Below, piece by piece: positions 1 through 6,500 of a DNA stretch of 8,575 bases. The notes below the pieces were generated by a model, which was not told the origin of the DNA, did not search any database, and saw nothing but the letters and a program-made list of their open reading frames with translations. Positions within the stretch are counted from its first letter, which is position 1, and every line of letters begins with the position of its first letter. This DNA is from Rhodoferax sp. Lineage in GTDB: Bacteria; Pseudomonadota; Gammaproteobacteria; Burkholderiales; Burkholderiaceae_C. A program made the translations under genes and the position numbers. The stretch lies in the NCBI GenBank assembly GCA_016463455.1, contig JAEMRG010000072.1, forward strand, positions 1 through 8,575, written 5' to 3'.

Positions 1-1457
1 TTGAGTTCGCTCAGGTCTTTGATCAGCGCTTCGACATCGCTGACTTGCTCTTGCTTTTTACGGCGACGCGTGCTCGGGCCGGTGGCAAAGAGTTCAGTCT
101 CGGTGACCAAATCCACACCGCGCTCTAGCCAGCGAAAACCGGTGTTCAGTTGTGAAGTGGCAATGCCCAAGGGCTCGTCGCTGGCGATGAATTCTTCCAG
201 CGTTTCAAAAGCGGGCGGGCTTAAATGGCTGGCGTGCAAAAAGTCCAGCAAGCTGCTTTGGCGGCCTGTGCTTTCGGCCAGCACCAGCACGCGCTGGGCT
301 TGGCTTTTGGCTTGTGCGATGTGGGCCTTGAGTGCCAGCAGTGGGTCGTCCGCGCCACGCTGCGCCGCCACCATGGGCATGGGCGCAAGCTCGGCAAACG
401 CTGTGGCGTCTTGCGCATCGGCTAGGGCTGGGCGCAGGGCCAGTTGCGCATAGCGGTTGGACTGCGCATAAAACTGTTCGCTGGACAAAAACAAGGCCTC
501 GGGCGGCAGCGCCGGGCGCTCCGGGTCGGTTTGCACAATGCGGTAGCGGTCTTTGGTGTCTTGCCAAAAGCGCGCGAATGAGGCCTCTAGGTCGCCGTGT
601 AGTACCACCGTGGCCGCTTCGCCCAGGTAGTCAAACACCGTGGCGGTATCCTCAAAAAACAAGGGCAGGTAGTACTCGATGCCCGCTGTCGCAACGCCTG
701 CGCCCATGTCTTTGTAGATGCGGCTTTTGGTCGGGTCGCCTTCCAGCAGTTCGCGCCAGCGGCTGCGGAACTTGGCGCGCGCCGGTTCGTCCATCGGAAA
801 CTCGCGCCCCGGCAACAAGCGTACTTCAGGCACGGGGTACAAGCTGCGCTGGCTGTCGGGGTCAAAGGTGCGGATGCTGTCGATTTCGTTGTCAAACAAA
901 TCCACCCGAAACGGCACTTGCGAGCCCATGGGAAATAAATCGATCAAGCCGCCGCGCACTGCGTATTCGCCGGGGCTCACCACTTGCGTCACGTGGCTAT
1001 ACCCGGCCAGCGTGAGTTGCGCTTTGAGCTTGGTTTCGTCCAGCTTTTGCTTGGCCTTGAATTCAAAGGTATAGGCCGCTAAAAAGCGCGGCGGCGCCAG
1101 GCGGTAGAGCGCGGTGGTGGCGGGTACCAGTACCACGTCCGCACCCTGGGCCTTGTCGCGCTGGCTGATGCGCCAGAGTGTGGCCAGGCGCTCGCTGATC
1201 AAGTCCTGGTGCGGCGAGAAGCTGTCGTAGGGCAGGGTTTCCCAGTCCGGAAACAAGGCGCAGCGCAGATCGGGCGCGAAAAAGGTGATTTCTTCCAACA
1301 GGCGCTGCGCATCGGTGGCGTCCGAGGTGACGATGGCGGTGATGCGACCGGCGGCTTTTTCGCGCTCGGCCAACTGCGCCAGCAAGAGCGCGTCGGCAGA
1401 ACCGGGTGGACGCGGCAGGGTGAATCGTTTTCCGGTGGCAAGCGAGGGCAGGTGCAT
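1..1457 (-). CDS. mfd: Transcription-repair coupling factor Mfd, N-terminal part (cut by window edge)
   Basis: Mfd is a cytoplasmic ATPase that displaces RNA polymerase stalled at DNA lesions and recruits UvrA for nucleotide excision repair. The frame reads from ATG at 1457 down to position 3 without a stop, giving 485 codons of a protein that is about 1150 residues in E. coli. Visible hallmarks are the WETLPYDSFSPHQD motif at residues 72-85, typical of the UvrB-like N-terminal module, then a GEYAVRGGLIDLFPMG segment near residues 163-180, followed by a DPDSQRS-type motif. The last residues, ending in DLSEL, lead into the RNA-polymerase-interacting domain, so the motor domains and the C-terminal regulatory domain lie outside the window. 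No good Shine-Dalgarno sequence precedes the ATG, but the next residues (MHLPSLATGKRFTLP) align with the family start. The gene is divergent from ispD. The family assignment is firm from recognised motifs. Confidence 0.96.
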   Translation of the reverse strand, partial: MHLPSLATGKRFTLPRPPGSADALLLAQLAEREKAAGRITAIVTSDATDAQRLLEEITFFAPDLRCALFPDWETLPYDSFSPHQDLISERLATLWRISQRDKAQGADVVLVPATTALYRLAPPRFLAAYTFEFKAKQKLDETKLKAQLTLAGYSHVTQVVSPGEYAVRGGLIDLFPMGSQVPFRVDLFDNEIDSIRTFDPDSQRSLYPVPEVRLLPGREFPMDEPARAKFRSRWRELLEGDPTKSRIYKDMGAGVATAGIEYYLPLFFEDTATVFDYLGEAATVVLHGDLEASFARFWQDTKDRYRIVQTDPERPALPPEALFLSSEQFYAQSNRYAQLALRPALADAQDATAFAELAPMPMVAAQRGADDPLLALKAHIAQAKSQAQRVLVLAESTGRQSSLLDFLHASHLSPPAFETLEEFIASDEPLGIATSQLNTGFRWLERGVDLVTETELFATGPSTRRRKKQEQVSDVEALIKDLSEL

Positions 1458-1477
1458 GGGGTGGCAAAAATACGAAA

Positions 1478-1512
1478 ACCCCCGTGCGCCCAGGTGGGGG
1501 GTGTACGGGGGT
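1478..1512 (-). promoter_or_regulatory. Terminator-like GC hairpin with T-rich tail in the mfd leader
   Basis: On the minus strand an 8-bp perfect inverted repeat (ACCCCCGT at 1505-1512 pairing with ACGGGGGT at 1478-1485) encloses a 19-nt loop. It is followed by a T-rich run (TTTTCGTATTTTT) that ends about 9 nt before the mfd ATG. The form is that of an intrinsic terminator pointing into mfd, in an intergenic region where both genes diverge and no gene needs terminating. It could be an attenuator or a structured leader, or it could be chance. The structure is seen directly; the function is inferred. Confidence 0.45.
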
Positions 1513-1532
1513 GAAAAAATCGGACAGCCCTG

Positions 1533-1542
1533 ATTTTAGAAT
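1533..1542. promoter_or_regulatory. Overlapping -10-like elements between mfd and ispD
   Basis: The 97-bp divergent gap holds TAGAAT (plus strand, 1537-1542) and TAAAAT (minus strand, 1538-1533), each matching the sigma-70 -10 consensus at five of six bases. Neither has a convincing -35 hexamer at normal spacing. Use of the plus element would start RNA about 6 nt before the ispD ATG, giving a nearly leaderless message. This would fit the lack of a Shine-Dalgarno sequence there. The assignment is tentative. Confidence 0.3.
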
Positions 1543-1554
1543 GGCCCGCATACT

Positions 1555-2331
1555 ATGACTGCCATGCCCGCCAATGCCACTGCCCTCTTGAGCGATTTCG
1601 CCCCCACAGACCCTGCTACCCCACCGCGCTGCTTTGTCTTGGTGCCCTGCGCCGGGGCGGGTAGCCGGGCTGGAACAACACAGCCCAAGCAATACCAGCT
1701 GGTGGCCGGTCAGCCTATGGTGCTGCACACCTTGGCTGCATTGGCGGCGGTGCGGCGCCTAGCAGGCGGTGTGGTGGTCTTATCCCCAGGCGATGACTTT
1801 GCCTGGCCGCAAGGCCCGGCCTGGCCCGCCCGGTTTGAGCGCGTGCCCTGTGGTGGCAGCACGCGGGCGCAAAGTGTTTTTCAGGGCTTGAAGGCTTTGC
1901 AGGCGCGCGGCGTGCGCCCGGCCGACTGGGTGCTGGTGCATGACGCGGCGCGCTGCCTCATTACCCCCGCGCTGGTGGACAGCCTGATCGACGCCTGCCT
2001 GCCCGATGCGTGCGGTGGCCTGTTGGCGCTGCCATTGCCCGATACTTTAAAAAGCGAAAGCGGCAGACGGGTACAGGCCACCGTGCCCCGAGAGGACAAA
2101 TGGCTGGCCCAAACCCCGCAAATGTTTCGCCTCGGCGATTTACACGCTGCCCTGGACGCCACCGCCGCCAGCGGCTTTGCTGGCGTCACCGACGAGGCCA
2201 GCGCCATGGAAATGGCGGGACACCACCCCCTGCTGGTAGCGGGCAGCGCCCACAACTTCAAAGTCACCTACCCGCAGGATTTTGCGCTGGCGCAGGCGGT
2301 GTTGGCCCTACGGACAAATACTGGCAGTTAG
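1555..2331 (+). CDS. ispD: 2-C-methyl-D-erythritol 4-phosphate cytidylyltransferase
   Basis: IspD joins CTP and 2-C-methyl-D-erythritol 4-phosphate to make CDP-methylerythritol, the third step of the MEP isoprenoid pathway, in the cytoplasm. The 258-residue product shows the nucleotide-binding signature CAGAGSRAGTTQPKQY, with R38 and K45 equivalent to E. coli R20 and K27. It also has GGSTRAQSVFQGL, VHDAAR at residues 128-133, TDEASA from residue 212 and the FKVTYPQD motif with K236, equivalent to E. coli K213. It is about 20 residues longer than the E. coli enzyme, all in a low-complexity N-terminal lead of about 27 residues before the core. A second ATG at 1564 is an alternative start; neither has a clear ribosome-binding site. 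ispF follows 18 nt after the stop, so the two are probably co-transcribed. Identity is secure; only the exact start is open. Confidence 0.96.
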   Translation: MTAMPANATALLSDFAPTDPATPPRCFVLVPCAGAGSRAGTTQPKQYQLVAGQPMVLHTLAALAAVRRLAGGVVVLSPGDDFAWPQGPAWPARFERVPCGGSTRAQSVFQGLKALQARGVRPADWVLVHDAARCLITPALVDSLIDACLPDACGGLLALPLPDTLKSESGRRVQATVPREDKWLAQTPQMFRLGDLHAALDATAASGFAGVTDEASAMEMAGHHPLLVAGSAHNFKVTYPQDFALAQAVLALRTNTGS

Positions 2332-2333
2332 CC

Positions 2334-2338
2334 AGGAG
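2334..2338 (+). promoter_or_regulatory. ispF Shine-Dalgarno (AGGAG)
   Basis: AGGAG lies just after the ispD stop codon and 11 nt before the ispF ATG. It supports the 2350 start and translation of ispF from a shared ispDF message. Confidence 0.7.
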
Positions 2339-2349
2339 AAAGAAACACG

Positions 2350-2832
2350 ATGAGCACTATTCGAATCGGTGAAGGCTGGGACATCCATGCCTTGGTAGAG
2401 GGCCGACCGCTCATGCTGGGCGGCGTGCATGTGCCTTACAGCAAAGGCCTGCTGGGCCATTCGGATGCCGATGCTTTGCTGCACGCGATCACCGACGCGC
2501 TGTTTGGCGCTGCCGGCATGGGCGACATAGGCGCGCATTTTCCCGACACCGATGCCGTCTTCCAAGGCGCAGACTCGGCGGTCTTGCTGGCAGAGGCCGC
2601 ACGCCGTATTCGCGAAAAAGGCTATTTGATTGGCAATGTGGACAGCACCATCATCGCCCAAGCGCCCAAGCTGGCCCCGCACATTGGCGCGATGCGCGCA
2701 CGGATTGCAACTATCTTGGGCATCGCGCCGGACTGTGTGAACGTCAAAGCCAAGACCGCCGAAAAAATGGGCCCGGTGGGCGAGGGCTTGGCGATAGAGG
2801 CGCGGGCTGTGGTGTTGTTGGAGGGGGCGTAA
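2350..2832 (+). CDS. ispF: 2-C-methyl-D-erythritol 2,4-cyclodiphosphate synthase
   Basis: IspF cyclises 4-diphosphocytidyl-methylerythritol 2-phosphate to methylerythritol 2,4-cyclodiphosphate with release of CMP, two steps after IspD in the MEP pathway. It normally works as a metal-dependent homotrimer. The 160-residue product has the usual length. The zinc ligands are visible as D11 and H13 in GEGWDIHA and H45 in DADALLHA, matching E. coli D8, H10 and H42. The HSDAD and GDIGAHFPDTD blocks, NVDSTIIAQAPKL and the CDP-contacting VKAKTAEKMG segment are all intact. It is preceded by AGGAG and lies 18 nt after ispD; the ispD-ispF order is common in proteobacteria. An intrinsic terminator follows about 90 nt downstream. 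Nothing appears unusual in the reading frame. Confidence 0.97.
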   Translation: MSTIRIGEGWDIHALVEGRPLMLGGVHVPYSKGLLGHSDADALLHAITDALFGAAGMGDIGAHFPDTDAVFQGADSAVLLAEAARRIREKGYLIGNVDSTIIAQAPKLAPHIGAMRARIATILGIAPDCVNVKAKTAEKMGPVGEGLAIEARAVVLLEGA

Positions 2833-2870
2833 GCGCTGTGTCTTACTGCGGCAATGCGCGCCACCTAAAG

Positions 2871-2876
2871 TATAAA
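2871..2876 (+). promoter_or_regulatory. Possible -10 (TATAAA) for the YHYH lipoprotein gene
   Basis: TATAAA matches the -10 consensus at five of six bases and stands in an AT-rich patch after ispF. The best -35 at 17-nt spacing is poor (GCGGCA, 2848-2853). If active, the RNA would begin near 2883 and run through the hairpin at 2923-2948 before reaching the lipoprotein start, making that hairpin an attenuator. This is a weak inference. Confidence 0.28.
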
Positions 2877-2922
2877 AATGGCAATTGAAGTCGCCATGCA
2901 GCGCCTTGCGCGCAATGGTTTT

Positions 2923-2948
2923 AAGTGTTTCGCGTGAAGCACTTTTTT
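2923..2948 (+). terminator. Intrinsic terminator after ispF / before the YHYH gene
   Basis: A 9-bp stem, AAGTGTTTC (2923-2931) with GAAGCACTT (2936-2944), closes a 4-nt GCGT loop. It contains one G-U wobble and runs into a six-T tract (2943-2948). This is a good rho-independent terminator on the plus strand and probably ends the ispDF transcript. It sits only 26 nt before the preferred start of the next gene, so it may also attenuate that gene. Confidence 0.75.
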
Positions 2949-2974
2949 ACTTAATTATGAAAGTTGGAACTACG

Positions 2975-5173
2975 ATGCGGCGGCAAATTTATACAAGCAC
3001 ATTGGCATTAGCCGTACTTTTCATCAGCGCCTGCGGCGGCGGGTCGAGCAGCACCGATGGTTCAGGCAGTGGCATCACCGTAAGCGTACCGGGTGCACCG
3101 AGCGGCGTCATCGCTAGCGCAGGAAATGCTGCGACCAACGTGAGTTTCAGCGCGCCCTCGTCCAACGGCGGAGCCACGATCAGCAGTTACACGGCGTCCT
3201 GCGTCAGCGGCGCATCGGCGGCCTTCAGTACCTCGGGTAGCGCCAGCCCATTAACGGTTTCCGGCTTGACCAATGGCCTCGCCTATACCTGTACGGTCCT
3301 GGCGACCAATAGCGCAGGCAATAGCGCGGCTTCTGCATCGGCGACGGTGACGCCCTCGGCGCCGACATCGGGCACCAGCGTGAGCTACTCCACCCCCGCG
3401 CCTTTTGTGAACGCGGTGCAAGCCAGTTACTCGCCGGTATCGCTTACGCCGACCAGTGCCTTGAGCAACAGAGGGCGCTACCTGCTATCGGACACGTCTA
3501 CCGGCGGAAGTGACGCAAATTTCCTCACTATTGTGGACCCGTACAGTGCCACGGCGGGCTACGGCGCCAGTGCGGAAAAAATCAGCTCAAACAACGCAAC
3601 TTACCAAAACTTCCTGGCCAAGTTGGTGCAACTGGTGGTGCAGAGCGATGGGTTTTACCGTTTGGACTCCCATCTCCACCCGAATAATTCCATAGATGCC
3701 CGTTCAGCAGATGCATACCAGCTGAAGTTTCGTAACAACTTCGGCAAGGTATCCACGAGGTATGGCTATGTAAGCTTCAGCTACGACAGCAGCACGAAAA
3801 AATTACAGGCCAAAAAAAGGTATCTGTATGACCTGGCCATCGCCAGTAGCACTGGTACTGCCAGCTACACCCTGGACAGTGCGTTTGCAGCGAGTGATTA
3901 CTACGTCAAGCTGAGCGGTACCACCTTTAGTTTGGTAGCTGATGCGGCTAATGCATCGTCTTTGTACTTCTTCAATTCGCCGCTAGACCTAGGTATTCCA
4001 ACGTTTATGAACCCTAAATCCGTGGGGTTTGTCACCAATGCAGCTGCGCCTTTCAAGATCAACGACCGAGCCGCGACCTTGTTAAGCAGCATCACCAGCA
4101 GCGTGAATGCGACTTACCAAAACCAAATCAGTGCGCCGGGGACTGATGCAACGACCAAGACCCATGCCGATGCCATGTTGGCGAGTATCAAAACTGCGGT
4201 GGAGGCTAGCGGTGAAAGCCTGCGTTATTCGACTGCCTTGTATGCTGCATTTAGAGATGGTGCGCTGCGTACCAAGTTGGTCAGCGACGCAATTGCAGAC
4301 GGAACACCTGGGCAAAACATGGTGCCCTATGTGTATTTCACCAACGAAAAAGATACAGCAGGGAAATACCACCCCTTCATGATCTTGGTCAGCTACGGCA
4401 ACCAGTCCTCACCCAATGGCTTGAAGGATATTCCCAGACCGCCAGGTGATGGGCTCACAACGAGTTATGAGACCCAAGCGGTGACACGCTTTTCCAATCT
4501 GGAAGCCTACATCACAGCGATACCCATGAAAGATTATGGCCGAGTCAACGTGGTGGCGGACAACACGCTTACCCGCAGTCTCTGGAGTGACGTGAGCGGA
4601 ACGGTAAACGGACGAAGTGTTTCCAAAGACGTTTATAGCTATGCAGATACCGCCGACAACGGCTTGTTGATCGACGGCTCGGTCATGTTCCCGATTTTCA
4701 ACAATATGCTGATGCCCTCGCACCTGTTGGGAGAGTTATCTGCCAGCGGCTGCCATGTCGGCCGCGGCGGCGGTGGGCCCCATTGCCATGCAGACGGCTA
4801 CCAATCGGGTTACGCCTTGGCTTTGTATAACGACAGTGACTACCTCAATAAGACACATCCGCCGCTGATCGGCTTTGGCTATGACGGCATTGCCCTGTTC
4901 GGCATTTACCGCAGCACTGACACTGCCATGTTGGGGAAAGGTACCGCACTGGATAACTTCGGGGCCCATGACCATGACGGCATCGGTTACCACTACCACG
5001 CGCACTCTGTGCCGGACTACCAGCCCGACGCCAGCGCCGATACAAGTAGCAAATCCACGATGCACGTGCTGATGAAAGGCGCGTACATCGGTAAAACCGC
5101 GTCCATCCCCTTTTTCAGGCAAAACTCCAGTTTCAATAACAACAAATACCTGGGTGGGACGGTTGCGCCCTAA
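2975..5173 (+). CDS. YHYH-domain lipoprotein with N-terminal fibronectin type III domain
   Basis: This is a predicted envelope lipoprotein of 732 residues. From ATG 2975 it opens with MRRQ, a hydrophobic stretch and a lipobox FISA-C with C20 as the lipidated residue. This choice gives a normal 19-residue signal, whereas ATG 2957 or TTG 2885 would lengthen the n-region; a weak GGA lies 6 nt upstream. A Gly/Ser linker leads to a fibronectin-III-like domain (about residues 39-127, with the typical NGGATISSYTA and GLTNGLAYTCTVLATNSAGNS patterns). About 450 residues that I cannot assign follow. The C-terminal YHYH domain has C593-H594, H603-C604-H605, HPPLIGFGYDGIALFGIY, H665-D-H-D and Y672-H-Y-H, a cluster that suggests metal binding. 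No function is established for the family that I can cite. The last 20 nt overlap the next gene. Base composition looks AT-richer than in the flanking genes, which suggests acquisition. Confidence 0.85.
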   Translation: MRRQIYTSTLALAVLFISACGGGSSSTDGSGSGITVSVPGAPSGVIASAGNAATNVSFSAPSSNGGATISSYTASCVSGASAAFSTSGSASPLTVSGLTNGLAYTCTVLATNSAGNSAASASATVTPSAPTSGTSVSYSTPAPFVNAVQASYSPVSLTPTSALSNRGRYLLSDTSTGGSDANFLTIVDPYSATAGYGASAEKISSNNATYQNFLAKLVQLVVQSDGFYRLDSHLHPNNSIDARSADAYQLKFRNNFGKVSTRYGYVSFSYDSSTKKLQAKKRYLYDLAIASSTGTASYTLDSAFAASDYYVKLSGTTFSLVADAANASSLYFFNSPLDLGIPTFMNPKSVGFVTNAAAPFKINDRAATLLSSITSSVNATYQNQISAPGTDATTKTHADAMLASIKTAVEASGESLRYSTALYAAFRDGALRTKLVSDAIADGTPGQNMVPYVYFTNEKDTAGKYHPFMILVSYGNQSSPNGLKDIPRPPGDGLTTSYETQAVTRFSNLEAYITAIPMKDYGRVNVVADNTLTRSLWSDVSGTVNGRSVSKDVYSYADTADNGLLIDGSVMFPIFNNMLMPSHLLGELSASGCHVGRGGGGPHCHADGYQSGYALALYNDSDYLNKTHPPLIGFGYDGIALFGIYRSTDTAMLGKGTALDNFGAHDHDGIGYHYHAHSVPDYQPDASADTSSKSTMHVLMKGAYIGKTASIPFFRQNSSFNNNKYLGGTVAP

Positions 5174-5768
5174 GGAGGCCGGTGCGCTCCCGTCGCGCAG
5201 GCGTATGCTGCTTGCGGCCGGAGCGGGCCTGGGGTTTACGGGCTATGGCAATTTTGCTTTCGGACAAACAACAGCCCATCCGAACGCACTGGCTATCGCG
5301 CGTGAAGACGGCAAGGTGCTGCTATTTCAATTTAACTTGAACCTGCCGCAAGTACTGCACCAGCTGCTATCGCCGGCCACGCCTTTGCCCGCGTTCTTGC
5401 AAAACTATGCGCATATGCCGCCGCCTGCTTGGGAGAGGGCGCTGCAAAATGCCAAGCGCCTACTTTCGGCTAGCGGGGTATTGACCGTGCCTGGGGGCCA
5501 CCCCATCCGCTTGCAGGCCTGGCAATGGCCGGACGATGCAGCAATTGCACAGAGCCTGAAGATGCAGGAAATCTTGCTGCCGATGGCTGAAGCGTCTAGG
5601 CCGCACTTGGACCCGGTGCCGGTGCAGGCGCGCTTGCAAAGCCCCAAACCTATCCGTCAAGCGCAGCTGCAACTGCCAGCAGCCCTTTACCCTATTGAGG
5701 TCACCATCAAAAATGACAAGTTCTGGCTGACCTCGCAGATTCCGCTGGCCATGGTGAATCTTGAATAG
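5154..5768 (+). CDS. Small Tat-type exported protein of unknown function
   Basis: I do not recognise this family. The frame gives up to 204 residues from GTG 5154, overlapping the YHYH lipoprotein gene by 20 nt. TTG 5163 is an alternative start. ATG 5205 is possible but would remove the PSRRRMLLAAGAGLG segment, which reads like a twin-arginine export signal followed by a hydrophobic stretch to about residue 36, so an upstream start is preferred. The mature part (about 165 residues) has no membrane segment and no Cys. It shows a helical middle section and a C-terminal portion that looks beta-rich (QLQLPAALYPIEVTIKNDKF). A strong AAGGAGG at 5172-5178 is not positioned for any canonical start in this frame (see findings). 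The overlap with the YHYH gene implies translational coupling and a shared role in the periplasm or at the membrane. Confidence 0.7.
   Translation: MGRLRPKEAGALPSRRRMLLAAGAGLGFTGYGNFAFGQTTAHPNALAIAREDGKVLLFQFNLNLPQVLHQLLSPATPLPAFLQNYAHMPPPAWERALQNAKRLLSASGVLTVPGGHPIRLQAWQWPDDAAIAQSLKMQEILLPMAEASRPHLDPVPVQARLQSPKPIRQAQLQLPAALYPIEVTIKNDKFWLTSQIPLAMVNLE
5172..5178 (+). promoter_or_regulatory. Strong Shine-Dalgarno AAGGAGG with no in-frame start
   Basis: This near-consensus ribosome-binding site overlaps the TAA stop of the YHYH gene. The only nearby start codon, GTG 5182, is 3 nt away and in a different frame from the downstream protein. The in-frame ATG 5205 is 26 nt away. The site therefore either promotes reinitiation at an unusual start or marks a small indel. 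Confidence 0.6.
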
Positions 5769-5769
5769 G

Positions 5770-5784
5770 CTGGGCTTAGCCCGG
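5770..5784. terminator. Weak hairpin between convergent genes
   Basis: A 6-bp stem (CTGGGC with GCCCGG, including one wobble) around a TTA loop begins just after the stop of the Tat-type protein gene. It lies before the end of the toxin gene that runs toward it. The following T-run is short (TTT), so terminator function is doubtful. Confidence 0.25.
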
Positions 5785-5808
5785 GCGCGTTTGCTCTGAG
5801 AGCTTGGT

Positions 5809-6207
5809 CTACTGCGCGGCTTGGTATGCCGCCTGCACGGCGCGCACCAACGACGGATGTAGAGTGCCTAGCTTGGGAGTTTGTCCATGGGGTGCTGCGG
5901 GCGGCACCGAGAACCATTCGGTGGAGAACGGCAATTCCAAAACCTGTTTTAAATCGAACTTCGTGTCATAGCTCAGCCCTGCCGCCTCGAAGGCCGCCAA
6001 ATTGCGGCTGCGCTCAATGCTGAACTCACCACGGCGCAAGCTGGTCGTGCGTTGGCTGGTCCCATAGGCAACTCGAACAAAGAACTGTGGCGCATCATCA
6101 TCAAAAACCTCAAGAATCAGCGCTGGCCGCGGCTTGGGACGCGGATGGATGTCATCTGGGAAATGGCACCACACCACATCACCTGCGGCGGGTTCACCCC
6201 AGTTCAT
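5809..6207 (-). CDS. PemK/MazF-like type II toxin (putative mRNA endoribonuclease)
   Basis: The 132-residue product begins with the PemK/MazF pattern: GDVVWCHFP (residues 9-17), RPALILEV with R27 in the position of the MazF catalytic arginine, and a VAYGTSQ strand with T50/S51 where MazF has its conserved Thr-Ser. MazF-fold toxins cleave single-stranded mRNA and slow growth when their antitoxin is lost. The YGTSQ form and the longer C-terminal tail set it apart from classical MazF (about 110 residues), so I call the family and not a specific toxin. The start ATG (6207-6205) overlaps the antitoxin stop in an ATGA junction, typical of coupled toxin-antitoxin genes. Catalytic activity is inferred from family membership. 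It runs convergently toward the Tat-type protein gene. Confidence 0.82.
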   Translation of the reverse strand: MNWGEPAAGDVVWCHFPDDIHPRPKPRPALILEVFDDDAPQFFVRVAYGTSQRTTSLRRGEFSIERSRNLAAFEAAGLSYDTKFDLKQVLELPFSTEWFSVPPAAPHGQTPKLGTLHPSLVRAVQAAYQAAQ

Positions 6208-6494
6208 ACCGGTTCGTGTGCAAAAAGACTAGAGCGAACAGACCGTACTCTGCCCTGCGGCACACGCTTTTTTATTTGGCGAATCTGACCGGCGGTAATT
6301 GGCCCTTCATCAGACGCATACTGCGGCAACAACTTGACAGCCAAGTTGCGCAAAGCCAGGTGAATCGCTTGAGTCTCATCAACGCCCAGTTGCGCGGCAA
6401 CACGTTTGGCGGTGTCGCGCGTCACGCCGGTGGCGCTGTCAGCAGCACGGTAGCGAAAAGCGATTTGCTCTACAGCAGTGGAACGAGCAGCCAT
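6204..6494 (-). CDS. Antitoxin of the PemK/MazF-like pair
   Basis: This 96-residue protein is encoded directly before the toxin with a 4-nt ATGA overlap. The central part (about residues 24-60: VTRDTAKRVAAQLGVDETQA followed by IHLALRNLAVKLLPQYA) resembles a ribbon-helix-helix DNA-binding unit: a short strand and two amphipathic helices joined by a GVDET turn. The basic C-terminal tail (QIKKRVPQGRVRSVRSS) probably contacts the toxin or DNA. Its proposed role is to neutralise the toxin and repress the operon by binding the palindrome upstream. The start at ATG 6494 is supported by AGAGGGG 6 nt upstream. The name rests mainly on position and length; the DNA-binding fold is a pattern judgement from sequence alone. 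Confidence 0.72.
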   Translation of the reverse strand: MAARSTAVEQIAFRYRAADSATGVTRDTAKRVAAQLGVDETQAIHLALRNLAVKLLPQYASDEGPITAGQIRQIKKRVPQGRVRSVRSSLFAHEPV

Positions 6495-6500
6495 TCAAAA

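Noticed and set aside
332..1015. Long plus-strand open frame opposite mfd
   Set aside because: It lies antisense to a clear Mfd coding frame. Its Arg/Pro/Ala-rich translation has no domain and is typical of the shadow frames of GC-rich genes.
1063..1728. Minus-strand open frame spanning the mfd start, the intergenic gap and the ispD start
   Set aside because: It crosses two recognised genes and their divergent promoter region, and its translation resembles no family.
2854..2913. Complementary TGCGCGC-type segments (near 2854 and 2907) as a long-range hairpin
   Set aside because: Only about seven bases pair across roughly 45 nt in GC-rich DNA; chance is the simpler explanation.
2885..2974. 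N-terminal extension of the YHYH lipoprotein from TTG 2885 or ATG 2957
   Set aside because: The extension would run through the terminator hairpin and push the lipobox Cys away from the usual position. ATG 2975 gives a standard 19-residue lipoprotein signal.
5460..5672. Minus-strand small open frames opposite the Tat-type protein
   Set aside because: No ribosome site, domain or promoter is visible; they are explained as shadows of the plus-strand gene.
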